Shown here one piece after another: positions 1 through 8,179 of a DNA stretch of 64,000 bases. Origin of the DNA: Roseovarius carneus (GTDB lineage Bacteria; Pseudomonadota; Alphaproteobacteria; Rhodobacterales; Rhodobacteraceae); assembly GCF_020141465.1 (NCBI RefSeq), contig NZ_JAHSPD010000001.1:1036374-1100373 (forward strand), in the 5' to 3' direction. Made by a program: the position numbers and the translations under genes. Numbering within the stretch: the first letter of the stretch is position 1; every line of letters starts with the position of its first letter. The notes below the pieces were generated by a model, which worked only from the letters and a program-made list of their open reading frames with translations, did not search any database and was not told where the DNA came from.

Positions 1-603
1 ACGTTGGGCACTCTGGCAGCCATCGGCCTCAGCCAGAGCCACGTCCCCTTCCGCCGCGCCATCATGGCGATCCTGATCTCGCCGATGATCGTGCCACTCA
101 TCATCTCGGCCACGGGCATGTTCTTTTTCTACTCCAAGATCGGGAATTTCATGGAAGGCACGATGGGTCTCGACAAGAATTTCGTGGGCTATGTGAAGGT
201 CATCCTTGCGCACTCGGTCCTCGGCATCCCGTTTGTGATCATCACGGTGACGGCCACGCTGGTGGGCTTTGACCGCTCACTGACCCGCGCTGCGGCGTCG
301 ATGGGGGCAAACCCGGTCAAGACATTCTTCAAGATCCAGATGCCCCTGATCCTGCCGGGCGTGATCTCAGGCGGGCTGTTCGCCTTCATCACATCCTTCG
401 ACGAGGTGGTCGTCGTGCTCTTCGTCGGCTCGGCCTCGCAAAAAACCCTGCCATGGCAGATGTTCACCGGCCTGCGCGAGCAAATCTCGCCGACAATCCT
501 GGCGGTGGCCACAATCCTCGTCGTGATCTCGATATTGCTGCTGACCACGGTCGAGCTGCTACGGCGGCGGTCCGAGAGATTGCGCGGGCTTAGTCCGGGG
601 TAG
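1..603 (+). CDS. ABC transporter inner-membrane permease, PotC (spermidine/putrescine) type, 5'-truncated
   Basis: The reading frame is open from base 1, so the gene starts upstream of the window and only its last 200 codons are seen. About four hydrophobic membrane segments remain. Between them lies the cytoplasmic EAA loop that contacts the ATPase, here reading AAASMGANPVKTFFKIQMPL. Sequence and length fit the second permease of polyamine-family (PotC/PotI) importers, which move substrate handed over by a periplasmic binding protein. The C-terminus is a short basic tail (RRRSERLRG). A good intrinsic terminator follows 22 bp after the stop, so this is the last gene of its operon. The true substrate (putrescine, spermidine or another cation or amino acid) cannot be told from this fragment. 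Confidence 0.85.
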   Translation, partial: TLGTLAAIGLSQSHVPFRRAIMAILISPMIVPLIISATGMFFFYSKIGNFMEGTMGLDKNFVGYVKVILAHSVLGIPFVIITVTATLVGFDRSLTRAAASMGANPVKTFFKIQMPLILPGVISGGLFAFITSFDEVVVVLFVGSASQKTLPWQMFTGLREQISPTILAVATILVVISILLLTTVELLRRRSERLRGLSPG

Positions 604-624
604 GGCTTTGAGGCGAAACAGATG

Positions 625-652
625 AAGGGCACCGATTAGGTGCCCTTTTTTT
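625..652 (+). terminator. Intrinsic terminator after the permease operon
   Basis: A perfect 9-bp stem (AAGGGCACC / GGTGCCCTT) with a five-base loop is followed by a run of seven T. It sits just behind the permease stop codon. Confidence 0.9.
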
Positions 653-731
653 GTTGAAAATCCCGACGACACTTTTGCCACCAGAAGCAGGCAATGAAAT
701 AGTGAATTGCAGCACGAGAATATAACGAGCG

Positions 732-1100
732 TTATGGGCTACAAGGTTTCGCTTTCTGTATTGAAGACTCCATATCTTGATAGAAACTGTCTAGGTAGCC
801 AGTGGTTCGATATTCATCAGCGACTTGATAAACGTGAGCTAGCGAAAATCCGTAGTCACGAAGGAACTGTAGACCTTCGCTATTTTCTTCACTGTCACGA
901 ACTTCTTTAAATTGATCAAGCCACCCGTTTGTTGGTCCAGCACTAGACCAACCGTATTTTTGGAATGCCATTCCAGTCTGAAAATAACCAACTTGCTCTA
1001 CGAGCCGAAATACTTGCGCTTCGTAATTGGAGCATTCTTCAGCGTTTCCAGCCGTGGGAAACAACATTATTGTACACGCTACGGAAGTTACTCTAATCAT
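732..1100 (-). CDS. Orphan secreted protein of unknown function (122 aa)
   Basis: I do not recognise a family. The protein opens with a plausible Sec signal peptide: a short basic start, the hydrophobic stretch VACTIMLFP, then AGNA followed by EE as the likely cleavage site. It should therefore be periplasmic or secreted, with about 100 mature residues. The mature part has only two cysteines, near its two ends (in EECSNY and KPCSP), which could form a disulphide. The gene lies alone in an AT-rich patch (about 660-1270) whose base composition differs clearly from the GC-rich genes on both sides, a sign of recent acquisition or relaxed selection. No partner gene is on its strand nearby. Confidence 0.55.
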   Translation of the reverse strand: MIRVTSVACTIMLFPTAGNAEECSNYEAQVFRLVEQVGYFQTGMAFQKYGWSSAGPTNGWLDQFKEVRDSEENSEGLQFLRDYGFSLAHVYQVADEYRTTGYLDSFYQDMESSIQKAKPCSP

Positions 1101-1289
1101 ACTTATTTCCCGTTTACATAGATTTTAAATGATAAACAAATACTGTGAGTTATATAAATTCTAGCGCCTACTTTTAAAAAGTAAACGAATGTTGATTAGT
1201 TAGAATAGCTACCTGCCCGATCCTTGTTACTGGAGTTGTTACTGCCCATTCTAATAAATGCCACGGCTCGTAAGGTCCCCAACCCGCGC

Positions 1290-2156
1290 CTAAATCCGCA
1301 CCAGCTGCTCATACGCTGCCGAGATATCGCGCGTCATCGCACCCACCTCGAACCGAAACTCGCCGATCTGCCCCACGGGTGTCACCTCGGCTGCGGTGCC
1401 GGTGAGCCAGCATTGCTCAAAGCCTTCCATCTCATCGGGCATGATGATCCGCTCATGCACAATCACGCCCTGCTCTTTAAGCATCCCGATCACTGTCTGC
1501 CGCGTGAGGCCGTTGAGAAAGCAATCGGCCAGTGGCGTATGCACTTCGCCATCCTTCACGAAGAAGATATTCGCCCCCGTCGCCTCGGCCACATAGCCGC
1601 GATAATCCATGAAGAGCGCATCTGAGCAGCCCTTGGCCTCTGCGGCGTGTTTGGACGTGGTGCAGATCATATAGAGCCCCGCCGCCTTGGCATGGACGGG
1701 GATCGTCTCGGGGCTGGGCCGTTTCCATTTGGAAATGTCGAGCTTTGCGCCCTTCAGTTTTGCATCACCATAATAGGCGCCCCATTCCCACGCTGCGATG
1801 GCCAGATGCACTGGGTTGCGTGCCGATGCGACACCCATATCTTCGCCCGCACCACGCCATGCCACGGCGCGCACATAGGCGTCTGAATGGCCATTCACGC
1901 TCAAGACTTCAGCCTTGGCCGCCTCGATTTCATCCACGGTCCAGGGCACTTGAAAATCCAGCTCTCCTGCGGAGAAATGCAGTCGCTCAGAATGCTGGCG
2001 GCTCTTGAATATTTTGCCGTTATAGGCGCGCTCGCCTTCAAAGACGGAGCTTGCATAATGCATCGCGTGGGTCAGGACGTGGACATTGGCCGAGCGCCAA
2101 TCCACCAGTTTGCCATCCATCCAGATCATGCCGTCGCGGTCATCATAGCCAGCCAT
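1290..2156 (-). CDS. ilvE: Branched-chain amino acid aminotransferase (288 aa)
   Basis: PLP-dependent class IV (BCAT) transaminase that interconverts leucine, isoleucine and valine with their 2-oxo acids, using glutamate/2-oxoglutarate. The PLP lysine is seen in HAKAAGLY, and the family block GYVAEATGANIFFVKDG follows, then GLTRQTVI. Length is normal for bacterial IlvE. An upstream in-frame ATG would add 39 unconserved residues. I chose the ATG of MAGYDDRDG because AGGGAG sits 8 nt before it and because the conserved N-terminal DGMIWMDGKLVDWR follows at once. The gene is divergent from petP. With leuCD at 4.0-6.0 kb it belongs to branched-chain amino acid synthesis. Confidence 0.93.
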   Translation of the reverse strand: MAGYDDRDGMIWMDGKLVDWRSANVHVLTHAMHYASSVFEGERAYNGKIFKSRQHSERLHFSAGELDFQVPWTVDEIEAAKAEVLSVNGHSDAYVRAVAWRGAGEDMGVASARNPVHLAIAAWEWGAYYGDAKLKGAKLDISKWKRPSPETIPVHAKAAGLYMICTTSKHAAEAKGCSDALFMDYRGYVAEATGANIFFVKDGEVHTPLADCFLNGLTRQTVIGMLKEQGVIVHERIIMPDEMEGFEQCWLTGTAAEVTPVGQIGEFRFEVGAMTRDISAAYEQLVRI

Positions 2157-2302
2157 TGTCATCGCTCCCTTAGGATCAGTATTTGCATTTGTTGCGTGAG
2201 TTACGTCCGATGCGGACATAAAATTACGACAAAACTGCGATTCGCTACCAGTTAGGGCTTGGAATGTCAACAAAGCTGACTTAAAATTTGGCAGGATCAG
2301 AC

Positions 2303-2818
2303 ATGCTCAAAGGCGGCCACATGCCAGAAAACCAGACCGGCGAAACGCTTTTGTTCCTGACCGATGAGCAGGTGCGCCAAGGGATCGAAGCGATGTTCTT
2401 TGCCTATCGCGGCTTCACGGCTGATCCAGACCGTATCCTGACCGATCTGGCCTATGGGCGCGCCCATCACCGCGCGCTGCATTTCATTGCGCGCAGCCCT
2501 GGCACCACGGTCAACAATCTGCTGAACATCCTCGGGGTGACAAAACAATCGCTCAATCGCGTCCTGCGCACCTTGGTGGAGGACGGTCTGGTCGAAAGCC
2601 GTGTGGGCACCTCGGACAAGCGCGAGCGCAATCTGGAGCTGACCGACACAGGCCACGCGCTTGAACGCCGCCTAAGTGATGCACAACGTGCCCGAATGCG
2701 CGCGGCTTACCGCGCAGCGGGGCCAGAGGCTGTGGCCGGGTTTCGGCAAGTGCTGGAAGCAATGATGGACCCGGACTCGCGCCGTCGGTATCATGCCCTC
2801 AGAGAGGTATCCCCATGA
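2303..2818 (+). CDS. petP: MarR-family winged-helix regulator, PetP type
   Basis: A MarR-like winged helix-turn-helix protein (171 aa from the chosen ATG). The DNA-binding part is recognisable in TTVNNLLNILGVTKQSLNR, followed by the wing residues ESRVGTSDKRERNLELT. The gene overlaps the next one by 4 nt (ATGA). In Rhodobacter capsulatus the same pair, petP-petR, lies upstream of the cytochrome bc1 genes, and PetP is a MarR-type protein rather than a sensor kinase. A TTG at 2288 and an ATG at 2321 are alternative starts. ATG 2303 has GCAGGA six nt upstream. The petABC genes are not in this window. Its ligand and targets are unknown. Confidence 0.75.
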   Translation: MLKGGHMPENQTGETLLFLTDEQVRQGIEAMFFAYRGFTADPDRILTDLAYGRAHHRALHFIARSPGTTVNNLLNILGVTKQSLNRVLRTLVEDGLVESRVGTSDKRERNLELTDTGHALERRLSDAQRARMRAAYRAAGPEAVAGFRQVLEAMMDPDSRRRYHALREVSP

Positions 2819-3516
2819 GTGCTCCTGCCCCCCATTTGCTGATTGTTGACGACGATGAGCGTATCCGCGGCCTCCTGCGCAAGTTTCTGGCGCGGCAGGG
2901 GTTTCTTGTGTCGGTCGCACGCGATGCGGCCCATACGCGGCGTGTGCTGGGGGGCTTGGAGTTTGACCTCATCGTGCTGGACGTGATGATGCCGGGTGAG
3001 GATGGCGTGGCCCTGACACGGGAGCTGCGCGAAACACTAACGACGCCTATTCTGCTGCTCACTGCCAAAGGCGAAACCGATGATCGGATTGCGGGGCTTG
3101 AGGCGGGGGCGGATGATTACCTCTCCAAGCCGTTTGAGCCGAAAGAGCTTTTACTCCGGATCAACGCAATTCTGCGCCGTATGCCCGAGCCACAGCCAGA
3201 AAACACCACGCCAAAAGTGCTGCAACTTGGCCCCATGCGATATGATATGGAGCGCGCCGAGCTGATGCGCGGCGAGGATGTCGTGCGCCTCACGGCGACC
3301 GAAACCCAACTGATGCGCATCTTCTCGGGCCATCTGCGCCAGCCGGTGAGCCGTGCCAAACTGGTCGAGGATCTGGGACGGGACCGGGGGCAAGCGCAAG
3401 AGCGAGCCGTGGATGTGCAGATCACCCGCCTGCGCCGCAAGATTGAGGCTGATCCCAAACAGCCCCGCTACCTGCAAACGGTGCGCGGCGAAGGCTATAT
3501 GCTCGCCCCCGACTAA
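2815..3516 (+). CDS. petR: OmpR-family response regulator, PetR type (233 aa)
   Basis: Two-domain transcription regulator. The receiver domain (residues ~7-120) has the acidic pocket DDD at 12-14, the phospho-acceptor Asp56 in VLDVMMP, Thr83 and Lys105 in LSKPF. The C-terminal winged helix (about 140-230) ends in the family sequence RYLQTVRGEGYML. It is translationally coupled to petP by an ATGA overlap. No histidine kinase gene is adjacent, so phosphorylation would have to come from elsewhere or be unnecessary. In R. capsulatus PetR is reported as needed for growth under all conditions tested. Regulatory targets cannot be read from the sequence. Confidence 0.85.
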   Translation: MSAPAPHLLIVDDDERIRGLLRKFLARQGFLVSVARDAAHTRRVLGGLEFDLIVLDVMMPGEDGVALTRELRETLTTPILLLTAKGETDDRIAGLEAGADDYLSKPFEPKELLLRINAILRRMPEPQPENTTPKVLQLGPMRYDMERAELMRGEDVVRLTATETQLMRIFSGHLRQPVSRAKLVEDLGRDRGQAQERAVDVQITRLRRKIEADPKQPRYLQTVRGEGYMLAPD

Positions 3517-4010
3517 GCCTGACTGATCCAAAGGAGCGCCTTCGGCGCACAGGGTTGGTTTTGCGTGCACGCAGCGGGGATGTTGCGCGTTAAGGCCCCG
3601 GCGCTTAACTACCTTGAAACGCTAGCAACGATTTCATCTGACGCAGCGTATCACAAAAAGCCGACAGCCTGAATTTTCGGGAAACGCATTCGGATATTTT
3701 TGGCAAGAAGAAGGGGAAGGCACTTGTGCTTCTTCTTGCTCTAAATATCCATAACCGCGGCCGCAGTCTAGGTGATCCGACCGAAAGGGAAGCGTGACAC
3801 TCTTTTGAAGCTGCGGATTGCGCCACTCTTGCGGGAAAGGTGGATCGGCTGTATCTCGGGGGCATGACACGGATTATTGACATGGATGATCGCGCGCGCC
3901 TGCCTTGGCGGTTTTTTGGTGCGGCGTGTAGTATACTAGCCCGGCTATGAGCTGCGCTGCCCTTTGTCACGTTTGAATTCCATCTGAAAACCAAAAACGG
4001 GAGAGGACCT
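3517..4010. other. Intergenic region petR-leuC (494 bp), probable leu leader
   Basis: No convincing long gene. It contains the inverted copy of the dispersed repeat (3692-3750). In its right arm is a possible 23-codon leader peptide starting at a GTG at 3726 with GGAAGG five nt upstream. That peptide opens with a Leu-rich run (GTG CTT CTT CTT GCT CTA) and ends at the TGA at 3795. A short CGCC/GGCG stem followed by six T (about 3897-3916) could be the matching attenuator. The leuC ribosome site GGGAGAGG ends the region. The attenuation reading is tentative because the CTT run is also simply the complement of the repeat. Confidence 0.4.
3692..3750. repeat. Inverted pair of a dispersed Rhodobacterales-type repeat
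   Basis: Left arm 3692-3713 begins GGATATTTTTGGCAAGAAG. Right arm 3729-3750 is its inverted copy, ending AAATATCC, with 19 of 22 positions complementary and a 15-base loop. Single copies of the left-arm sequence occur in three other intergenic regions of this window (near 17.68, 31.83 and 42.24 kb). As RNA the pair would form a long hairpin. Confidence 0.8.
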
Positions 4011-5414
4011 ATGTCCCCCAAAACGCTCTATGATAAAATCTGGGATGCGCATCTGGTGCACGAAGCCGATGACGGCACCTGCCTTTTGTATATTGATCGC
4101 CATCTTGTCCATGAGGTGACAAGCCCGCAAGCCTTTGAGGGGCTTCGTATGACGGGCCGCACCGTGCGCGCGCCCGACAAGACCATCGCTGTGCCGGATC
4201 ACAACGTGCCGACCACGCTGGACCGGGCCAACGCCGAGACCATGACCGAGGATAGCCGTATTCAAGTCGAGGCGCTTGATACCAACGCCAAGGAGTTCGG
4301 GCTGCATTATTACCCGGTCTCGGATATGCGTCAGGGGATCGTGCATATCGTCGGCCCCGAGCAGGGCTGGACCCTGCCCGGCATGACCGTTGTCTGCGGT
4401 GACAGCCACACGGCCACCCATGGCGCGTTTGGCGCTTTGGCCCACGGGATCGGCACGTCCGAGGTGGAGCATGTTCTGGCGACCCAGACGCTGATCCAGC
4501 GCAAGGGCAAGAACATGAAGGTCGAGATCACTGGCAAGCTCGCGCCGGGTGTCACGGCCAAGGACATAACGCTGTCGGTGATTGGTGTTACCGGCACTGC
4601 GGGGGGCACCGGCTATGTCATCGAATATTGCGGCGAGGCGATCCGCGATCTGAGCATGGAAGGTCGGATGACGGTCTGCAACATGGCGATCGAGGGTGGC
4701 GCGCGCGCGGGCCTGATTGCGCCTGACGAGAAAACCTTTGAGTATTGCAATGGTCGCCCCAATGCACCGAAAGGGGCGGATTGGGATGCGGCGCTGGCGT
4801 GGTGGAAGACGCTTTACAGCGATGATGACGCGCATTGGGACAAGGTCGTGACCCTGAGGGGGGAGGATATTGCCCCCGTCGTGACTTGGGGTACCAGCCC
4901 CGAGGATGTGCTGCCAGTCACCGCGTCGGTGCCTTCCGCGTCGGACTTTTCTGGTGGCAAGGTCGAAGCAGCGCAGCGTTCGCTTGATTATATGGGCCTG
5001 ACTGCTGGCACGCCTTTGCGAGATGTGGAGATTGATACGGTCTTCATCGGCTCCTGTACCAATGGCCGGATCGAGGATCTGCGCGCGGCGGCCGCGATCC
5101 TCAAGGGCAAGAAAATCGCGGTCAAGCGTGCGATGATCGTGCCCGGCTCGGGCCTTGTGCGCGCACAGGCCGAAGAAGAGGGGCTGGCTGATATCTTCAA
5201 GGAGGCCGGTTTCGAATGGCGCCTTGCCGGCTGCTCCATGTGCCTTGCGATGAACCCAGATCAACTCAGCCCCGGTGAGCGATGCGCGGCCACGTCCAAC
5301 CGCAATTTCGAGGGCCGTCAGGGCCGCGGCGGGCGCACCCATCTGATGAGCCCCGCCATGGCGGCGGCGGCGGCTGTGACCGGAAAACTCACTGACGTGC
5401 GGGAGATGATGTGA
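4011..5414 (+). CDS. leuC: 3-isopropylmalate dehydratase large subunit (467 aa)
   Basis: Aconitase-family [4Fe-4S] enzyme subunit that isomerises 2-isopropylmalate to 3-isopropylmalate in leucine synthesis, together with LeuD. The cluster cysteines are visible in [11 protein letters not shown] and in [12 protein letters not shown] near the C-terminus. The substrate-binding block [19 protein letters not shown] is near residue 130. Length is normal. GGGAGAGG lies 5-8 nt before the ATG. The stop codon overlaps the leuD start by one base (TGATG), so the two subunits are translationally coupled. leuA and leuB are not adjacent in this window. Confidence 0.97.
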   Translation: MSPKTLYDKIWDAHLVHEADDGTCLLYIDRHLVHEVTSPQAFEGLRMTGRTVRAPDKTIAVPDHNVPTTLDRANAETMTEDSRIQVEALDTNAKEFGLHYYPVSDMRQGIVHIVGPEQGWTLPGMTVVCGDSHTATHGAFGALAHGIGTSEVEHVLATQTLIQRKGKNMKVEITGKLAPGVTAKDITLSVIGVTGTAGGTGYVIEYCGEAIRDLSMEGRMTVCNMAIEGGARAGLIAPDEKTFEYCNGRPNAPKGADWDAALAWWKTLYSDDDAHWDKVVTLRGEDIAPVVTWGTSPEDVLPVTASVPSASDFSGGKVEAAQRSLDYMGLTAGTPLRDVEIDTVFIGSCTNGRIEDLRAAAAILKGKKIAVKRAMIVPGSGLVRAQAEEEGLADIFKEAGFEWRLAGCSMCLAMNPDQLSPGERCAATSNRNFEGRQGRGGRTHLMSPAMAAAAAVTGKLTDVREMM

Positions 5415-6019
5415 TGGACAAATTCGACAAACTCAGCGGGATTGCGGCACCGATGCCGATGATCAACATCGACACGGACATGATCATCCCCAAGCAGTTC
5501 CTCAAGACGATCAAGCGCTCGGGGCTGGGTGTGAACCTCTTCGATGAGATGCGCTACGCCGATGACGGTAAGGAAATCCCGGAATTCGTGCTGAACCAGC
5601 CAGCCTACCGCGATGCGGAGATCCTTGTTGCGGGCGATAATTTTGGCTGTGGCTCATCGCGTGAGCACGCGCCTTGGGCGATCAAGGATTTCGGCATCCG
5701 CTGCGTCATTGCGCCCAGCTTTGCGGATATTTTCTACAACAACTGCTTCAAGAACGGCATTCTGCCAATCGCCCTGCCGCAAGAGCAGGTTGATCTCCTG
5801 ATGGCCGAGGCGCAGAAGGGATCGAACGCGCGGATTGAGGTCGATCTAGCAGCGCAGACTGTGACCACATCGGACGGCGCCACGATCAGCTTTGAGGTCG
5901 ATGCGTTCAAAAAGCATTGCCTTCTGGAAGGGCTCGACGATATCGGCCTGACCATGGAGAAGGCCGCCGCGATCGACACGTTTGAAGCCTCAGCAAGCAC
6001 AGCGCGCCCTTGGGTGTGA
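5414..6019 (+). CDS. leuD: 3-isopropylmalate dehydratase small subunit (201 aa)
   Basis: Swivel-domain partner of LeuC. The conserved [17 protein letters not shown] block is present around residue 70, and [14 protein letters not shown] marks the N-terminus, matching the usual length of about 200 aa. I chose the ATG at 5414 (TGATG overlap with leuC) over a GTG three bases earlier because GGGAG is 8 nt upstream of it. A strong hairpin follows the gene and ends the operon. Confidence 0.96.
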   Translation: MDKFDKLSGIAAPMPMINIDTDMIIPKQFLKTIKRSGLGVNLFDEMRYADDGKEIPEFVLNQPAYRDAEILVAGDNFGCGSSREHAPWAIKDFGIRCVIAPSFADIFYNNCFKNGILPIALPQEQVDLLMAEAQKGSNARIEVDLAAQTVTTSDGATISFEVDAFKKHCLLEGLDDIGLTMEKAAAIDTFEASASTARPWV

Positions 6020-6320
6020 AAATACCAAAGCCTAAGACAAGCGGCCTGCCTCCTTGGTGGGCCGCTTGTGCCGCCTTTTGGCGTACCCGCCATATCTAGT
6101 GGACAGCCCAATTGGGATTAAGTGCATTGATGTAATCGCGCACCAGTTTCCTGCCCGTCTCGCTTAATTTCAATGCCCTGCACCCCCCCGTTCTTGAGCG
6201 CGGGACGCAAACAAGGCAAGAATGAGACTGAATTGAGGCATACCGCCATAACGCGCGGGATCAGTTTGGGACAACGCTTCGGCACCGTATCGAAGCAGGC
6301 CAAGTTGAAGGGATTGGGCA
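6020..6320. other. Intergenic region leuD to membrane-protein gene (301 bp)
   Basis: Holds the leuD terminator hairpin (6037-6069) and otherwise nothing I can support. Short open frames on both strands here have no ribosome site or recognisable sequence. Confidence 0.5.
6037..6069 (+). terminator. Hairpin terminator after leuCD
   Basis: Perfect 10-bp stem ACAAGCGGCC / GGCCGCTTGT with a 13-base loop. Only a short CTTTT stretch follows, so termination may be partial. Confidence 0.65.
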
Positions 6321-7157
6321 GTGGTTGCAAAACTTACTGGCGCTGTATTGCGTGCATTTTTGCTGGCGTTGCTTTTGGCAATGCCCTCTCTTTTGCTGCC
6401 GTCCGCTGCGTCTGACACCAATCAGATTGTCGTCCTGATCAGCGTGCTCGCCGGTGCCATGGTATTCATGGAATACACATCCCGCGCGCCCAGCATCGTT
6501 GAGTTCCGCTTTGCGGCCCCCTTTAACCGGATGAAGTTCGGCTTTGGCGCGGTGGCCCTTTTGGCGTGCTGTTTGATCATGCGGGGGGCGGAGACGCCCG
6601 GCTCGTGGAGCGTGCTTTTGACCCAGCTTTCGGGTGGCATGGCGGCGGCGCTCGATTTTCCATATTCCCCGGTGCGCCTTCTTTTGTCTGTGCTGCCCGC
6701 AAACCTGTCTGAGGGCGATACCCAGATCATCCGCCTTCTGGCCGCGCTTTGTTATGGTCTGTCGATGGTGATGGTGTTCGTGTTTCTGGCGCTGGTCCGG
6801 ATCTGGGGCTGGCCGGTTCGGCGCGGGGCATTCAACGTGTGGCTGAACCTGCCGCTCTTTGACCCGACGGGCGGCGGCGATGTGGTGGTGCGACTTCATC
6901 GCGACTCGGCCCTTAACCTTTCGTTAGGGTTTCTGCTGCCATTCTTGCTCCCGGCGCTTTTCGTGGTTTTGGTTAATTTCTTCGACCGCTCCGCGCTGCT
7001 GAGCCCGCAAACCGTGATCTGGATAATTGTGATATGGGCCTTCGTGCCAGCAGGAATGATCATGCGCGGCCTTGCCTTGCACCGCGTGGCCGAGCTGATC
7101 ACGGCCAAGCGTCGCCGGGCCTATGCCAAGGCCGAGGACGCGTTTCAAACAGTCTGA
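6321..7157 (+). CDS. Polytopic membrane protein of unknown function (278 aa)
   Basis: I do not recognise a named family. The protein has about six hydrophobic segments: residues ~8-28, ~35-50, ~72-90, ~138-165, ~198-222 and ~230-250. The loops and the C-terminus are basic (AKRRRAYAKAEDA). It starts with GTG, and AAGGGA is placed 7 nt upstream. It appears to form an operon with the following secreted endonuclease/phosphatase-fold gene, whose mature region begins right at this gene's stop codon. A role in the cell envelope is possible, but nothing in the sequence names a substrate. Confidence 0.75.
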   Translation: MVAKLTGAVLRAFLLALLLAMPSLLLPSAASDTNQIVVLISVLAGAMVFMEYTSRAPSIVEFRFAAPFNRMKFGFGAVALLACCLIMRGAETPGSWSVLLTQLSGGMAAALDFPYSPVRLLLSVLPANLSEGDTQIIRLLAALCYGLSMVMVFVFLALVRIWGWPVRRGAFNVWLNLPLFDPTGGGDVVVRLHRDSALNLSLGFLLPFLLPALFVVLVNFFDRSALLSPQTVIWIIVIWAFVPAGMIMRGLALHRVAELITAKRRRAYAKAEDAFQTV

Positions 7158-8179
7158 CCCTCTTCTGTGCGGCGCTGTTTTTTGCCAGTGCGGCTGCGGC
7201 CGATACGCTCCGCATCGCGACCTTCAACACCGAGCTTAAACGCGATGGGCCGGGCCTTTTGCTGCGCGATATCTTGCGCGGGCAGGACGCTCAGGTGGAC
7301 GCCGTTGTGCGGATGATTGCAGAGGTAGCCCCCGATATCATCTTGTTGCAAAACGTCGATTATGATCTCGGACTGGCTGCGCTGACGGCGCTGCGCGACC
7401 AGATTTCCGAGGCTGGCCCGCTCTACACGGAAGTCTTCGCGCTGCGCCCAAACACCGGCATGACGACGAGGCTCGATATGGACGGCGATGGGCGGCTGGG
7501 TGAGCCAGAAGATGCGCAAGGCTATGGCGAGTTTTCGGGGCAGGGGGGTATGGCGCTGCTGTCACGCTATCCGGTGGAGGGTGAGGGCGTGCGTGATTTT
7601 TCGCAGATTTTGTGGCGCGAGGTGCCGAATGCGCTCTTGCCCACCGTCAACGGCCTACCCTTCCCGTCTGAAGCTGCACAAGCCGCCTTGCGCTTGTCCA
7701 CAACCGCGCATTGGGTCGTGCCAATCCGGCATCCGTCTGGCCCGCTCACCCTCATGGCCTTCCACGCAGGTGCCCCGGTTTTTGATGGGGTCGAGGATCG
7801 CAACGGGCGGCGCAACCATGATCAGATCGTGTTCTGGCAGCATTATATGGACGGTGCGTTCGGCCCCGCCCCCGCCCCCGACTCGCGCTTTGTCCTGCTG
7901 GGCCATAGCAATCAGGACTCCGTGAAGGGTGAAGGGATCAAATCCGCCATTACAGGTCTGCTGGCCGATCCGCGCCTGCAAGACCCACGGCCTGCGCGGC
8001 CAAACGGGGGCCTTGAGACCGTGGATTGGAGTGGGATTGAGCTGGGCGAGCTACGGGTCAGCTATGTCCTGCCCTCGCGCGATTGGCAGGTGGTGGGTGC
8101 CGGCGTCCACTGGCCCGTAGGGTCTGATGTGGCGGGCCGGCACCGCATTGTTTGGGTCGATCTGGCGTTAGGCGGCTAG
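7034..8179 (+). CDS. Secreted endonuclease/exonuclease/phosphatase-fold protein
   Basis: EEP-fold metal-dependent hydrolase. The family opening LRIATFNTELKRDGPG is seen, then DIILLQNVDYD, the GGMALLSRYPV strand, and a late NGGLETVDWSGIELGELRVSYVLPS, which corresponds to the usual catalytic Asp-His region. The expected final SDH appears altered to GSDVAGRH. A signal-peptide-like stretch (TLFCAALFFASAAAA) lies just before LRIATFN. The only standard in-frame start is ATG 7034, deep inside the preceding gene. The true start is probably close to 7154, where a CTG overlaps the upstream TGA, so coordinates at the 5' end are uncertain. The substrate (nucleic acid, phospholipid or inositol phosphate) is not determinable. 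The 3' end overlaps hemF tail to tail by 4 nt. Confidence 0.75.
   Translation: MGLRASRNDHARPCLAPRGRADHGQASPGLCQGRGRVSNSLTLFCAALFFASAAAADTLRIATFNTELKRDGPGLLLRDILRGQDAQVDAVVRMIAEVAPDIILLQNVDYDLGLAALTALRDQISEAGPLYTEVFALRPNTGMTTRLDMDGDGRLGEPEDAQGYGEFSGQGGMALLSRYPVEGEGVRDFSQILWREVPNALLPTVNGLPFPSEAAQAALRLSTTAHWVVPIRHPSGPLTLMAFHAGAPVFDGVEDRNGRRNHDQIVFWQHYMDGAFGPAPAPDSRFVLLGHSNQDSVKGEGIKSAITGLLADPRLQDPRPARPNGGLETVDWSGIELGELRVSYVLPSRDWQVVGAGVHWPVGSDVAGRHRIVWVDLALGG

Noticed and set aside
2303-2818. petP as a sensor kinase, as an operon with a response regulator would suggest
   Set aside because: No histidine-kinase H, N or G boxes are present. The sequence is a MarR winged helix.
3605-4021. Minus-strand open frames of 78-138 codons upstream of leuC
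   Set aside because: No ribosome site or recognisable sequence. They cross the repeat hairpin and the leuC ribosome site.
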